From Gemmatimonadota bacterium (GTDB lineage Bacteria > Gemmatimonadota > Gemmatimonadetes > Gemmatimonadales > GWC2-71-9): a stretch of 64,000 nt of DNA. Position 1 is the first letter of the stretch, and each line of letters starts with the position of its first letter. Position numbers and translations under genes: made by a program. The stretch is taken from assembly GCA_003221035.1 (NCBI GenBank), contig QHUB01000011.1, positions 36,376-100,375 on the forward strand, written 5' to 3'. The notes beneath the pieces are model-generated. The model was given only the letters and a program-made list of their open reading frames with translations. It was not told the DNA's origin and made no database searches. Below, one piece after another: positions 9,771 to 17,726 of the stretch.

Positions 9771-10613
9771 ATGGAAGCAATTCGGCAGCTGTGTGGATTT
9801 GCGGCGGCACTCGAACGTCTGCTCGTCGCCGAGAACGCCGACAAGCTCGAAGCGATGTGGGACGACTTGGATCTTGGTCAGCTTGGTTGGGAAGCGCTGG
9901 CACTCGCCCGCCGCGCGAACACCGAAGCACTCGAGCCTGCACTCGCCGAAGTCGATCGCCGCTTGCTCGCCGCGCTGGAGCGTTGTCGCGCGTTTCTCGA
10001 TCCGCACATCGTCACGTTCCGTGTACCCGAGCTCGAGCGCTGGCAGCATGCCGCCGCCGCGGCGTTGGTCGGCGCGCGCTGGGGCGTCGCCGGTCTGCGC
10101 ACCGTCATCGCCGACTCGAGGGCCCCGCTCGGGCGCCGCTATTTCGCCTTTCTGGCGCTCGCCGAACGCCATCCGAAGGACGCGTGGCCGTTATTCGCGA
10201 AGTATCTGTCCACACCCGGCGCACATCATGCGTTCGTGGCCGCGGCCGTCGAAGCGGCGCGGTACTATCCGGGCCACGCGCCCGACGTGATCGCGTTGTT
10301 TCAGCGGATTCGCGGGGATGAGATGTTGCGGCGCTTCCTCGCCCCGAAGATCCTCGCGTCGCTCTACGTCCTCGGCGACCCCGCGGCCCTTCCTCTATAT
10401 GAGGAGCTCCTCGTCGCGGGTCACACCAACCGGGACGTGGAACGTTGTGAGGTCACCCGCGCCCTCGTCGGCGTGCGGAAGTTGACGGGACGGCTGGCCG
10501 CGAGCAGCAAATATCCCGATCCCGCGGAACCCGGCGTTATCCGGGCGCTCGATGAGGCACAGCGGATCTTTGAAGAGAAACGGGACCGGCTCGAGCCCGT
10601 CGTGGTTATTTGA
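9771..10613 (+). CDS. HEAT-like repeat hypothetical protein
   Basis: The 280-residue soluble protein is Ala/Leu/Arg-rich and consists of successive antiparallel helices (for example WQHAAAAALVGARWGVAGL and HAFVAAAVEAARYYPGHA), the pattern of HEAT or ARM repeats. No catalytic motif or signal peptide is seen. HEAT proteins are usually scaffolds. The 3' end overlaps the convergent alpha/beta hydrolase gene by 8 bp. The short interval back to 9705 holds both divergent promoters, which I cannot define. Confidence 0.68.
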   Translation: MEAIRQLCGFAAALERLLVAENADKLEAMWDDLDLGQLGWEALALARRANTEALEPALAEVDRRLLAALERCRAFLDPHIVTFRVPELERWQHAAAAALVGARWGVAGLRTVIADSRAPLGRRYFAFLALAERHPKDAWPLFAKYLSTPGAHHAFVAAAVEAARYYPGHAPDVIALFQRIRGDEMLRRFLAPKILASLYVLGDPAALPLYEELLVAGHTNRDVERCEVTRALVGVRKLTGRLAASSKYPDPAEPGVIRALDEAQRIFEEKRDRLEPVVVI

Positions 10614-11430
10614 CGAAGGCAGCCAGTTTGTCGCGGTAGACATCCCCGCCCAGGTCGTACGTGTCGTTGTGTCCCGCCCCCTCGATCATCACGAAGTCGA
10701 CCGGACCGCCGGCCGCGGCCGCGACGTCACGGCCCATCTTGATCGGGACGAGCACGTCGGCGGTGCCGTGGAAGACGAGGGTAGGGCAGTGAATGCGGGG
10801 CATCCGGCCGATGTTGTCGAGGCCGATTCGCACGAGAAACGCGGGGAAGATGCGGTAGTGCCGCGCCGCCATGCCCCGCGCGCTCGTGAATGGGGATTCG
10901 AGAATCAGGCCGGCCACTTCGTGGCTCGCGGCGGTATGGGTCGCGGCCGCGCTGCCGAGGGAGCGCCCGTAGGCGTAGATGCGGCGCGGATCGATGTCGG
11001 GCCGGCTGGCCAGCGCGTTGTAGGCGAGATCGGCCGCCTCATACATTCCCGCCTCGGTCGCCCGGCCCTCGCTGGCGCCGTAGCCGGGGTAGTCGAGAAC
11101 AAGAAGGCCGGCATTTTGAGGGCGGAAGTCTCGGATTATCGGCCAAATTGCCCCGATCGTCTCACCATTGCCGTAGAACCAGAGCAGGGCGGGGGTTTTC
11201 GCCGCCCCTTCGCCGCCCGCCGCCGCCGCTGTTTTCGCCGCCCGCAGGTACCAACCGACGAGCCGCGTCCCATCCTGCATCCGCAACTCTATCCGCTCGC
11301 CGTATCCTATGGTCTGCGTCGGATTCGGGAGCGGCGCACGCGGGGCCGGGAACGTGATCCTCTCCTGCAGACCCCATAGCAGGACCGCGACAATCACGTA
11401 GATCCCGGCGAGCCCGGCTACGATGACCAT
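10606..11430 (-). CDS. Membrane-anchored alpha/beta hydrolase (ABHD12/13-like)
   Basis: Product of 274 residues starting MVIVAGLAGIYVIVAVLLW, an N-terminal membrane anchor. The alpha/beta hydrolase core shows WFYGNGETIG (oxyanion loop), LDYPGYGASEG, and the nucleophile elbow GRSLGS. HGTADVLVPI carries the acid and EGAGHNDTYD the catalytic His. These resemble BEM46/ABHD13-like serine hydrolases. The start at 11430 excludes an Arg-rich in-frame extension that would overlap the divergent gene. The substrate is unknown. Confidence 0.86.
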   Translation of the reverse strand: MVIVAGLAGIYVIVAVLLWGLQERITFPAPRAPLPNPTQTIGYGERIELRMQDGTRLVGWYLRAAKTAAAAGGEGAAKTPALLWFYGNGETIGAIWPIIRDFRPQNAGLLVLDYPGYGASEGRATEAGMYEAADLAYNALASRPDIDPRRIYAYGRSLGSAAATHTAASHEVAGLILESPFTSARGMAARHYRIFPAFLVRIGLDNIGRMPRIHCPTLVFHGTADVLVPIKMGRDVAAAAGGPVDFVMIEGAGHNDTYDLGGDVYRDKLAAFVK

Positions 11431-11453
11431 GAGTGGTGTTAATTTATGGCGCA

Positions 11454-12383
11454 ATGGACCGGGGGGATCCACAGCTCGTCTCGCGCGCCCGCGGCGCAAT
11501 GCTGGGCCTTGTCGCCGGTAACCAGCTTGGCGTTCCCACCGAGCACCTCGGCACGCCGGACGCCATTCGGCAGGCATTCCCGAACGGCGTCACCGACCTC
11601 GCGCCTCCGCCCAAGAACTCGCCCTACGACGACGATGCGGCGATGGCGCTGCTGCTCGGCGAGTCGCTGGTGTCGTCGCAAGGGTTCGATGCGAACGACG
11701 TCGCCCGCCGCTGGGTGAAGTGGATGAAGGTGGATGGCCGCGGCATCGGCGCGACGACGAGGCGTGCGCTGACGCTCATCGACAGGGGCAAGGAGCCGTT
11801 CGAAGCGGGCCGGCTCGCGAACCAGGAGAACCCCGGCCGTTCGGCCGGCAACGGCAGCGTGATGCGGTGCGCGCCGGTCGCGCTCCTTTACCATAACGAT
11901 CCCGACCGGCTGATGCGCGTTTCGACCCAGCAGGCGGCGATCACGCACTCGGACGAGCGGTGTACATGGGGCGCCGTGGCGGTGAACCTCGCCGCGCGCG
12001 AGCTGCTGCACGGGAACATCTATTTCGTGGACGAAGTCCTGCACCGCATGGGCGATCGCGCGCCACGCGTGCTGCGCGACGCGATCCACCGCGTGCCGCG
12101 CGAGTCTGAGTCCGATCTTCCGATCGCGCGCGCGGGCGAAGCCGGTTATGTGGTGCACTGCGTCGAGATCGCGTTCTGGTTTGCCACGCACGACCGCTCG
12201 CTCGAAGAATCGCTCGTCTGTCTCGCCCAGGCCGGTGGGGACACCGACACCAATGCCGCGGTGGCCGGCGCGCTGCTCGGCGCGCGCTACGGACAAGTGG
12301 CACTGCCGCCGCGCTGGATGGATCAGATCACCGGCGTCGAAGGGATCGCGAAGCTCGCCGAGCGTTTGGTGACGGCGCTCTGA
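11454..12383 (+). CDS. ADP-ribosylglycohydrolase (DraG/ARH family)
   Basis: The enzyme (309 residues) removes ADP-ribose from proteins or small molecules using a binuclear Mg centre. The acidic metal-binding motifs are SPYDDDAAMALLLGESL near the N-terminus and AGGDTDTNAAVAGALLGARYG near the C-terminus. GNGSVMRCAPVALLY and the ITHSDERCTWGAVAVN segment are also typical. ATG 11454 (MDRGDPQLVSRARGAMLGLV) fits the family start. TAATTT at 11440-11445 could be a -10 placing transcription close to the ATG. The target is unknown; no ADP-ribosyltransferase is nearby. Confidence 0.9.
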   Translation: MDRGDPQLVSRARGAMLGLVAGNQLGVPTEHLGTPDAIRQAFPNGVTDLAPPPKNSPYDDDAAMALLLGESLVSSQGFDANDVARRWVKWMKVDGRGIGATTRRALTLIDRGKEPFEAGRLANQENPGRSAGNGSVMRCAPVALLYHNDPDRLMRVSTQQAAITHSDERCTWGAVAVNLAARELLHGNIYFVDEVLHRMGDRAPRVLRDAIHRVPRESESDLPIARAGEAGYVVHCVEIAFWFATHDRSLEESLVCLAQAGGDTDTNAAVAGALLGARYGQVALPPRWMDQITGVEGIAKLAERLVTAL

Positions 12384-12385
12384 GC

Positions 12386-12925
12386 TTAGGGTTTGGGTTT
12401 CGGCTTCGACTGCGTGGCGGCCGGGCGGTAGTGCGCGATGCGATCCATGACGTCCCGGTCGTTCAGCGTAATCGAGATCACGCGCCAGTCACTCCCGCCG
12501 CGCCAGTTGAGCCGGATGAAGCGCCGCCCCTTGGTCCATTCCCACATGCTGCGCTCTTTGCGCAGGGGCGCGCCGAGGCGCCTGCGCATGTCATCCTGGG
12601 TCCGGCGCACGAGTGCGACTGCTCCCGAGTCGACGAACGAAATGACGGAGGTTCGCCCCTCGATCACGTTGGCGCTCAGGTAGAAGAGGGCGCTGTCCAC
12701 AGGATCGCGCACCCGGACGCCGCAATCCATTACCTGCGCCGTCTGGTGCATGGTCTGGCACGCCAGGATATCGTTGCTGGTCGGCGCCATAGCACGCGCC
12801 TGGGTCGCGAAATCGCGATAGATCATCCCCGGCGTGAAGCCGCGGTAGGCAAAAGGACGCGAGGCTGCGGGGGGTGCCGCTGGGGCGGCCTGGAGGAGCA
12901 TGAGCGAGATGAGCAGCGGAGTCAT
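12386..12925 (-). CDS. Secreted hypothetical protein
   Basis: Unrecognised protein of 179 residues with a Sec signal peptide (MTPLLISLMLLQAAPAAPPA) and probably periplasmic. Two Cys (ACQTMHQ and MDCGVR) about 13 residues apart could form a disulfide. It ends in a Lys/Pro tail (SKPKPKP). TATATT immediately precedes the ATG on this strand, so the transcript may have little leader. It is convergent with the ADP-ribosylglycohydrolase, with a 2-bp gap. Confidence 0.7.
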   Translation of the reverse strand: MTPLLISLMLLQAAPAAPPAASRPFAYRGFTPGMIYRDFATQARAMAPTSNDILACQTMHQTAQVMDCGVRVRDPVDSALFYLSANVIEGRTSVISFVDSGAVALVRRTQDDMRRRLGAPLRKERSMWEWTKGRRFIRLNWRGGSDWRVISITLNDRDVMDRIAHYRPAATQSKPKPKP

Positions 12926-12941
12926 GGCGCCAATATATGAA

Positions 12942-12972
12942 AAGCAAACGGACCCGGTGTGACCCGGGCCCG
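12942..12972 (-). terminator. Probable terminator downstream of the cold-shock gene
   Basis: Read on the minus strand after the csp stop, a GC-rich inverted repeat (CCCGG, loop, CCGGG) is followed by GTTTGCTTTTC. Together with the neighbouring AGGGGCA...TGCCCCT hairpin this would end the csp transcript before the next minus-strand gene. Confidence 0.45.
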
Positions 12973-12980
12973 CTTGTCGC

Positions 12981-13000
12981 AGGGGCAGCGCGGTGCCCCT
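12981..13000. repeat. Short palindromic repeat, AGGGGCA(N6)TGCCCCT
   Basis: This palindrome followed by TAC(A) is a diverged member of the family seen at 19280-19303 and 37318-37345. All three share AGGGGC-GC and a trailing CCCCTAC. Confidence 0.5.
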
Positions 13001-13005
13001 ACAAG

Positions 13006-13206
13006 TCAGGCCTTCCGGACGTTCTGCGCCTGCAGCCCCTTCGGACCCTGGGCGACGTCAAACTCGACGTTGTCACCCTCGGCGAGGCTGCGGAAGCCCT
13101 CGGCCTGGATCGCCGTGAAGTGGACGAACACGTCTGGACCAGACTCCTGCGCGATAAAGCCAAAGCCCTTCGCGTCGTTGAACCACTTCACCTTACCCTT
13201 AGCCAT
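13006..13206 (-). CDS. Cold-shock protein (CspA family)
   Basis: The OB-fold RNA/DNA chaperone has 66 residues, the normal length. The RNP-1 motif KGFGFIAQE and RNP-2 motif DVFVHFTAI are both present after the typical [12 protein letters not shown] start. AGAGG lies about 7 bp before the ATG. The transcript probably begins near 13358, giving a leader of about 150 nt that contains a hairpin plus U-run. This is in line with the long regulated leaders of csp mRNAs. Confidence 0.96.
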   Translation of the reverse strand: MAKGKVKWFNDAKGFGFIAQESGPDVFVHFTAIQAEGFRSLAEGDNVEFDVAQGPKGLQAQNVRKA

Positions 13207-13283
13207 ACTGTTCTACCTCTGCACAATGGGGCAAACGCCCCGGACTGGAACGACCCACGCCACCGCGGCGGGGGCGGGCTCAA

Positions 13284-13315
13284 ACAAAAACCGCGAGACA
13301 GTGTGGTCCTCGCGG
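13284..13315 (-). terminator. Intrinsic-terminator-like hairpin inside the csp leader
   Basis: On the minus strand CCGCGAG (13315-13309), an 11-nt loop and CTCGCGG (13297-13291) are followed by TTTTTGTTTG. It lies between the csp promoter (13365-13393) and the csp start (13206). As no other minus-strand gene ends here, it is probably an attenuator or thermosensitive element of the csp leader. Confidence 0.58.
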
Positions 13316-13364
13316 AAGCGCAGACATCCGGTGACGGTGCCACGTTATGCTTGAACCGGGGGCA

Positions 13365-13393
13365 AAAGTATTAAGCCCCGGCGGCACTGTCAA
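13365..13393 (-). promoter_or_regulatory. csp promoter, TTGACA-N17-TACTTT
   Basis: On the minus strand a perfect -35 TTGACA (13393-13388), a 17-bp spacer and -10 TACTTT (13370-13365) predict transcription from about 13358 toward the cold-shock gene. It overlaps the upstream region of the divergent M1 peptidase. Confidence 0.65.
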
Positions 13394-13481
13394 TCGCGAC
13401 TGCCTGAAAGTCGCACGAACAGCGTTGCGACAGCATTATAGCAGCATCACTCTCAGTGCCCTTCTTGTACGAGGAACGCCA

Positions 13482-15902
13482 ATGCGCTTGCCCCTGTCGT
13501 TAGTCGTCCTCATGGCCGTGTGCGCGTCCGGTCCACTCGCCGCCCAGTCGAACGCCGAACGCATGGCGAACGATCGGTACACGCGTTCGCATGACTACGA
13601 CCTCATCCATCAGCGGATCGAGGTCTCCAGGTTCAACTGGGATTCCACCTCGTTCGACGGCCGCGTGACGACGACGCTGGTGTCACTTCGGCCGGGGCTC
13701 GACTCGGTCATTCTGGACGCCGGCGCGAAGCTGCAGATCACCAGTGCGCTCCGCACGTCGCGCCACGGCGACACACTGGTGGTCCATCTGGCCAAAGCCA
13801 TTGCTTATGGTGACACTGCCCGCTTCACGCTCTCCTATCACGGCGTGGTCACGAACGGGAAGGGTCTGACGTTCATCAATCCCGAGGGGCGCGCTCACCG
13901 CCCGCAGCAGATCTGGAGCCAGGGCGAAGACCACGACAACCACTACTGGTTTCCCACCTACGACTTCCCGAACGACAAGATGACGTGGGATCTGAGCGCG
14001 ACAGTGCCCAAGGGCATGTTTGCTGTCTCGAACGGACACCTCGTTTCCGACGTCACGGCGCGCGATGGCTCGCGGACCGTCAGCTGGCGACAGGACAAGC
14101 CGTCCGCGACCTATCTCGTGTCGGTCGTGGTGGGGCCGCTCGCCAAGGTCCACGACACATGGCGGACGATTCCGGTGGACTATTACGTCTACCACGATGA
14201 CTCGGCGCTGGCGCGTCCGCTGTTCAAAAGCACGCCCGACATGATCGAGACCTACTCGCGGCTGACGGGCGTCCCCTTTCCGTGGGCGAAATACGCGCAG
14301 ACGACGGTGGCCGACTTTTTCGGCGGCATGGAAAACGTCAGCGCCACGACACTCGTCGACTGGCTACCGGGATCGCGCGACTACCAGGACCGGCCGTGGT
14401 ATCTGTGGATCCTGATTCCTCACGAGCTGTCGCATCAGTGGTTCGGCGATTACGTCACCACGGAAAACTGGGCCAACATGTGGCTCAACGAAGGGTTCGC
14501 GGAGTTCATGCCCGGCCAATACTGGGCACAGAAGCTCGGCGCCCGCGCCGAAGAGGACTATTACCTGGACGAGTACAACCAGTTCATGCAGATCGATCGC
14601 GACCGGCGCATGCCGCTCGCGTCACTCGGCTCGAACAACATCTATCCAAAAGGTGCGCTGGTCCTGCAGATGCTCAAACAGTATCTGGGCGACCGGCGAT
14701 TCTGGACCTCGGTCAATGGCTACCTGAAGGCCCATGCGTTCGACAACGCGACCACCGACGATTTCCGTCAGGCGGTGCTCGAAGCGACAGGTGAGAACCT
14801 CGACTGGTTCTGGGATCAATGGATCTATCAGGCCGGCTATCCGGAGCTCACCGTTACGACCAGGTACGACTCGAGCACAGCGACACTGAGCGTCGTGGTG
14901 CAACAACTACAGCAGGACAGCGCCAAGGCCGACAGCACCGGCCTGCGCTACACCACACCTACCGCGTTCCGCCTGCCCGTGACGATTCGCGTCGGCACGG
15001 CGCGCGGCGATGTGAGCATGCGGGCCCAGCTCTCGCACCGTCAGGACACCATCCTCGTGCGCGATGTGAGGAGTGCACCGACGATGGTCGTCTTCGACGA
15101 CGGCAATGCGATTCTGAAGCGGTTGAGCTTCGATGAGCCGACGGCGTGGCTCGCGACCCAGCTCGAGCGCGATCCCAACCTGTGGAACCGGCACTGGATC
15201 ATCTCGCAGCTGAGCCAGCGTACGAAGGAACCAGCGGCCGGTGCGGCACTGGCAAAGGCGGCGACCAGCGCCGACTACTTCCTCGTCCGCGCCGCCGCCG
15301 TAGCAGCACTGGGGGACTTTCCGACGACGGTCGCGTTGCCGGCGTTGCAGGCGGCGGCGACAGACACATCCGCGCCAGTCCGCGCCGCGGCGATTGAGGC
15401 GCTCGGGAGCGTGGGAGGCCCGGAGGCCGCGGCTCTCGCCAAAACGGCCTGGTCGCGCGATTCGAGTCCTGCGGTGCGCGCGGCCGCGGTGACCGCGATG
15501 GCACTCACCGACTCCGCAAACCGTCACGCCATCGTGCTGGAGGCATTACGAACGCCATCCTACCGGGACGCGGTTCAGAATGGCGCGTACCGGGTGATCG
15601 CGCAGACGGGCGATACCAGCCTGGTCGATACAGTGGAAGCGCGAGCCGGCCAGGATCATTTTGCCGTCCACGTCCTGGCAGCCCTCGCCGCGCGCGGCAG
15701 CTCGCGGGCGTTGGACCTGCTGGTCCGGCATCTGGACGACGACCGGTCCTACGTGAGGAATTGGACGGTGGAAGCGTTCCGGTACTCGCTACCGCGCCCC
15801 ATCGCGCAACCCAAGCTCCAGGCTGTCAGCGCGACCCTCAAGTTTGCCGACACCAAGGAGGCGGTTGCCGACCTGCTCAAGAGCTGGCAGACTGGCAGCT
15901 AA
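13482..15902 (+). CDS. Secreted M1 family metallo-aminopeptidase with C-terminal HEAT-like repeats
   Basis: Zinc gluzincin of 806 residues with a signal peptide ending at SGPLAAQS. A beta-sheet N-terminal domain leads to the exopeptidase region (GGMENVSATTLV, the GAMEN equivalent). The zinc motif HELSHQWFGD is at about residue 313, with the third ligand Glu in NEGFAEF 18 residues on. After the helical catalytic domain there are Ala-rich HEAT-like repeats (LVRAAAVAALGDFP, PVRAAAIEALGSVGG, AVRAAAVTAMAL). It acts on peptides in the periplasm or outside. ATG 13482 has GAGGA 7 bp upstream. Longer in-frame extensions would run into the csp promoter. Confidence 0.93.
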   Translation: MRLPLSLVVLMAVCASGPLAAQSNAERMANDRYTRSHDYDLIHQRIEVSRFNWDSTSFDGRVTTTLVSLRPGLDSVILDAGAKLQITSALRTSRHGDTLVVHLAKAIAYGDTARFTLSYHGVVTNGKGLTFINPEGRAHRPQQIWSQGEDHDNHYWFPTYDFPNDKMTWDLSATVPKGMFAVSNGHLVSDVTARDGSRTVSWRQDKPSATYLVSVVVGPLAKVHDTWRTIPVDYYVYHDDSALARPLFKSTPDMIETYSRLTGVPFPWAKYAQTTVADFFGGMENVSATTLVDWLPGSRDYQDRPWYLWILIPHELSHQWFGDYVTTENWANMWLNEGFAEFMPGQYWAQKLGARAEEDYYLDEYNQFMQIDRDRRMPLASLGSNNIYPKGALVLQMLKQYLGDRRFWTSVNGYLKAHAFDNATTDDFRQAVLEATGENLDWFWDQWIYQAGYPELTVTTRYDSSTATLSVVVQQLQQDSAKADSTGLRYTTPTAFRLPVTIRVGTARGDVSMRAQLSHRQDTILVRDVRSAPTMVVFDDGNAILKRLSFDEPTAWLATQLERDPNLWNRHWIISQLSQRTKEPAAGAALAKAATSADYFLVRAAAVAALGDFPTTVALPALQAAATDTSAPVRAAAIEALGSVGGPEAAALAKTAWSRDSSPAVRAAAVTAMALTDSANRHAIVLEALRTPSYRDAVQNGAYRVIAQTGDTSLVDTVEARAGQDHFAVHVLAALAARGSSRALDLLVRHLDDDRSYVRNWTVEAFRYSLPRPIAQPKLQAVSATLKFADTKEAVADLLKSWQTGS

Positions 15903-15903
15903 G

Positions 15904-16440
15904 TTATTGTGGAGTTGGAGGTTGCGCTTTAGCACTGTCAGGCCTGTAGAAGGCGGCCTGACTGGTCTTGAAGGCGAGCAGCGCGTCGTCGTAGCTCTTG
16001 AGCTTGGTCGTGAGGGCCGTGGCCACCGCCGGATCGCGGCCGGCTGTACGCTCGCAAATCGGCAGCGCGTTCGTCAGCGTGTCCAGGCGGAGCGTGAGCT
16101 GCTTGGCCAGGATCCGGAGCGAATCGCTGTACGCACTTGGCTTCATCTTAGGACGGCCGCTGACGATGAAGGAGCGAGCCGTTCCGCATAGCCCGCCGAG
16201 GCGCTTGGCGGCGTGATGCCGTGTAGCGGAATCGGCTTGCTGGGTGCGGGACACACGGCTGAGGCCGTCGTGCAGCTGCGCGACGCCCCGCGTGACGGTC
16301 TTCAGGCCATCCATGTACTGGAGCTGCTCGATGCTGGGCGCGGGCGGCACCGCCGGCACCGTGTCCCTGTGCGCCGTCGTATCCTGCGCTTGCAGCGGCA
16401 GGACCACCATCGTGATCGCCGTCACTATTGCAGCCAGCAT
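15904..16440 (-). CDS. Secreted hypothetical protein
   Basis: Unrecognised 178-residue product with a signal peptide (MLAAIVTAITMVVLPLQAQ) and a mostly helical, Gln/Thr/Ala-rich mature part. Two Cys are present (LGGLCGTAR and LPICERT). GAGGAG lies 8 bp before the start. It is convergent with the M1 peptidase gene with a 1-bp gap and probably occupies the periplasm. The function is not evident. Confidence 0.66.
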   Translation of the reverse strand: MLAAIVTAITMVVLPLQAQDTTAHRDTVPAVPPAPSIEQLQYMDGLKTVTRGVAQLHDGLSRVSRTQQADSATRHHAAKRLGGLCGTARSFIVSGRPKMKPSAYSDSLRILAKQLTLRLDTLTNALPICERTAGRDPAVATALTTKLKSYDDALLAFKTSQAAFYRPDSAKAQPPTPQ

Positions 16441-16484
16441 CCCACCGCTCCTCTAACTCTTGAATTCGTGGTTATTATCCTCAG

Positions 16485-17105
16485 ATGGCCGCTCCCGCAA
16501 CCTCGCGCATTCTCCGGACTTTTGAAGACCGCGCCGACGCGCTCGCGCACTTCTTCCAGCGTGCGGGGGAAGCACCGCGCCTTATCGCGTATGACGACGC
16601 GGTTGGGTTGCCGTTAGACCAGGCGCTCGCCGCACTCGAATGGACCGCGCAAGTCGGTATACTCGCCGCCGAGGATCTTGTTCATGCGGCGCGGCTCGGT
16701 CCGGATTCCGCTGCCATCGTCGTCGAGCGTCGCGATGGCGACGACCGCGTGTTCGTTTACTTCGGTCCACGCATGGACGCGCCGCCAGCCGACCCTTACG
16801 AAGGTACCTTGCTCTATGACGAGCCGGGAGTGCGTTCTTACATTTTTGCGCAACGCGGCCACGCGATCGCGCATTTCCTGAGAGCTACACATGGTTTGGG
16901 TGCGGCGCTCAGTCTGTTGTCACGTCGCGCGCCCGAGTTGCGTCACATCCGTCGCTGGACGCAGACGCTGTTTGCCGAGCCGGCGGTGGGACGCTCGACA
17001 CAGCTGCTTGCTGGATGGTTCGCGACGAGTGGCGCGGGGTTTCTATTCATTCCTGTCGACTCAAGTGAGCCGTTTGCCTACTGCGAAGTGGCGATCGAGG
17101 GCTAA
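16485..17105 (+). CDS. Hypothetical soluble protein
   Basis: Unrecognised product of 206 residues with no signal peptide or membrane helix. Alternating helices and strands (LEWTAQVGILAAEDLVHAARLG, AAIVVERRDGDDRVFVYFGPR) suggest a compact alpha/beta domain. TATTAT ends 6 bp before the ATG and no Shine-Dalgarno is present, so translation may be leaderless. It is divergent from the secreted protein at 15904. An inverted-repeat cluster (17132-17204) lies just after its stop. Confidence 0.66.
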   Translation: MAAPATSRILRTFEDRADALAHFFQRAGEAPRLIAYDDAVGLPLDQALAALEWTAQVGILAAEDLVHAARLGPDSAAIVVERRDGDDRVFVYFGPRMDAPPADPYEGTLLYDEPGVRSYIFAQRGHAIAHFLRATHGLGAALSLLSRRAPELRHIRRWTQTLFAEPAVGRSTQLLAGWFATSGAGFLFIPVDSSEPFAYCEVAIEG

Positions 17106-17131
17106 AAAGCGCAATGTGGGAACGTGCGCGC

Positions 17132-17204
17132 TGTGGATTCACAACTCCACATCATGTGGACGAGAGCCGGAACAGATTGTAGAGTCCCAGTTTACTCTCC
17201 ACAT
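17132..17204. repeat. Cluster of TCCACA/TGTGGA inverted repeats
   Basis: TGTGGA (17132-17137) pairs with TCCACA (17146-17151). TCCACAT-C-ATGTGGA (17146-17160) is a perfect inverted repeat, and TCCACAT recurs at 17198-17204. Between them AGAGT...ACTCT can also pair. The cluster sits between the end of the 16485 gene and the promoter of the RNA at 17282. It may be an operator, a weak DnaA-box-like array (TGTGGATTC) or RNA structure at the end of the upstream transcript. Confidence 0.4.
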
Positions 17205-17247
17205 GTCATGCACATCGAAGTAAGCTAACCCGAAGAAACATCGGCAC

Positions 17248-17275
17248 TTGCGCGGTTTTCACAGCCCCCTATATT
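17248..17275 (+). promoter_or_regulatory. Promoter of the free-standing RNA, TTGCGC-N16-TATATT
   Basis: TTGCGC (17248-17253), a 16-bp spacer and TATATT (17270-17275) predict a start near 17282. No open reading frame with a ribosome binding site follows. A strong terminator ends the unit at about 17717. Confidence 0.58.
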
Positions 17276-17281
17276 GATGTC

Positions 17282-17717
17282 ACGCGGCTTGGAGGGAAGG
17301 GTTGAGACCTGGCGTCTCAACAACGCCTTCAAGACGGGTCCGAACGGAAATTCCGGGGAGAGCGCCGATGCAACCAAGGGCTCAGGCGCTCGTTGATCCG
17401 GGAGTAAACTCACCGGGTCGGACAGCTGGGGCCAGTCGCGTTGCCCTAGCCACGTCGAAATGGTGCCTCGACGTGCAGTGCGGAAGGTCGGTCCGCGACC
17501 CGATCTGACCCGTAGCACTCACATTGGTGAACTGGGCGACCCGACGGGGTTGCCTAGGGATGGAAGCCGGAGCCTCTGTTTGCCCTACCGAGGACGAACC
17601 AGTCCATAGGTGGCGACGGAGAGAAGAACGAAGGGCGCAAGCCCTCGACTTCGGGTAGCCAATGTGTCGGAGCCCCCGGGCGAGCCTATCGAGCCGTCCC
17701 GGGGGCTTCGTGTTTTC
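17282..17717 (+). ncRNA. Structured non-coding RNA of unknown family (about 435 nt)
   Basis: This stretch, more than 600 bases between protein genes, has its own promoter and a strong intrinsic terminator but no convincing gene. It has several perfect hairpins. TTGAGAC/GTCTCAA is at 17302-17320. GATCCGG/CCGGGTC with inner GAGT/ACTC is at 17395-17419. CACGTCGA/TCGACGTG is at 17451-17475. GGGC-GCAA-GCCC, a GNRA-type tetraloop, is at 17633-17644. I looked for RNase P hallmarks (GAGGAAAGUC, ACAGAA), the tmRNA tag and CCA end, and an SRP Alu domain, and saw none. Longer than typical 6S RNA. Candidate for a lineage-specific RNA. Confidence 0.55.
17671..17717 (+). terminator. Strong intrinsic terminator
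   Basis: AGCCCCCGGG (17671-17680) pairs perfectly with CCCGGGGGCT (17698-17707), with a second inner pairing of GAGC and cgaGC type, followed by TCGTGTTTTCT. It ends the structured RNA and may also serve the convergent M48 peptidase transcript. Confidence 0.8.
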
Positions 17718-17726
17718 TGAACGCGC

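Noticed and set aside
17282..17717. RNase P RNA, tmRNA or SRP RNA as identity of the structured RNA
   Set aside because: The RNase P strings GAGGAAAGUC and ACAGAA, a tmRNA tag reading frame and CCA-type 3' end, and an SRP Alu-domain pattern were all looked for and not seen.
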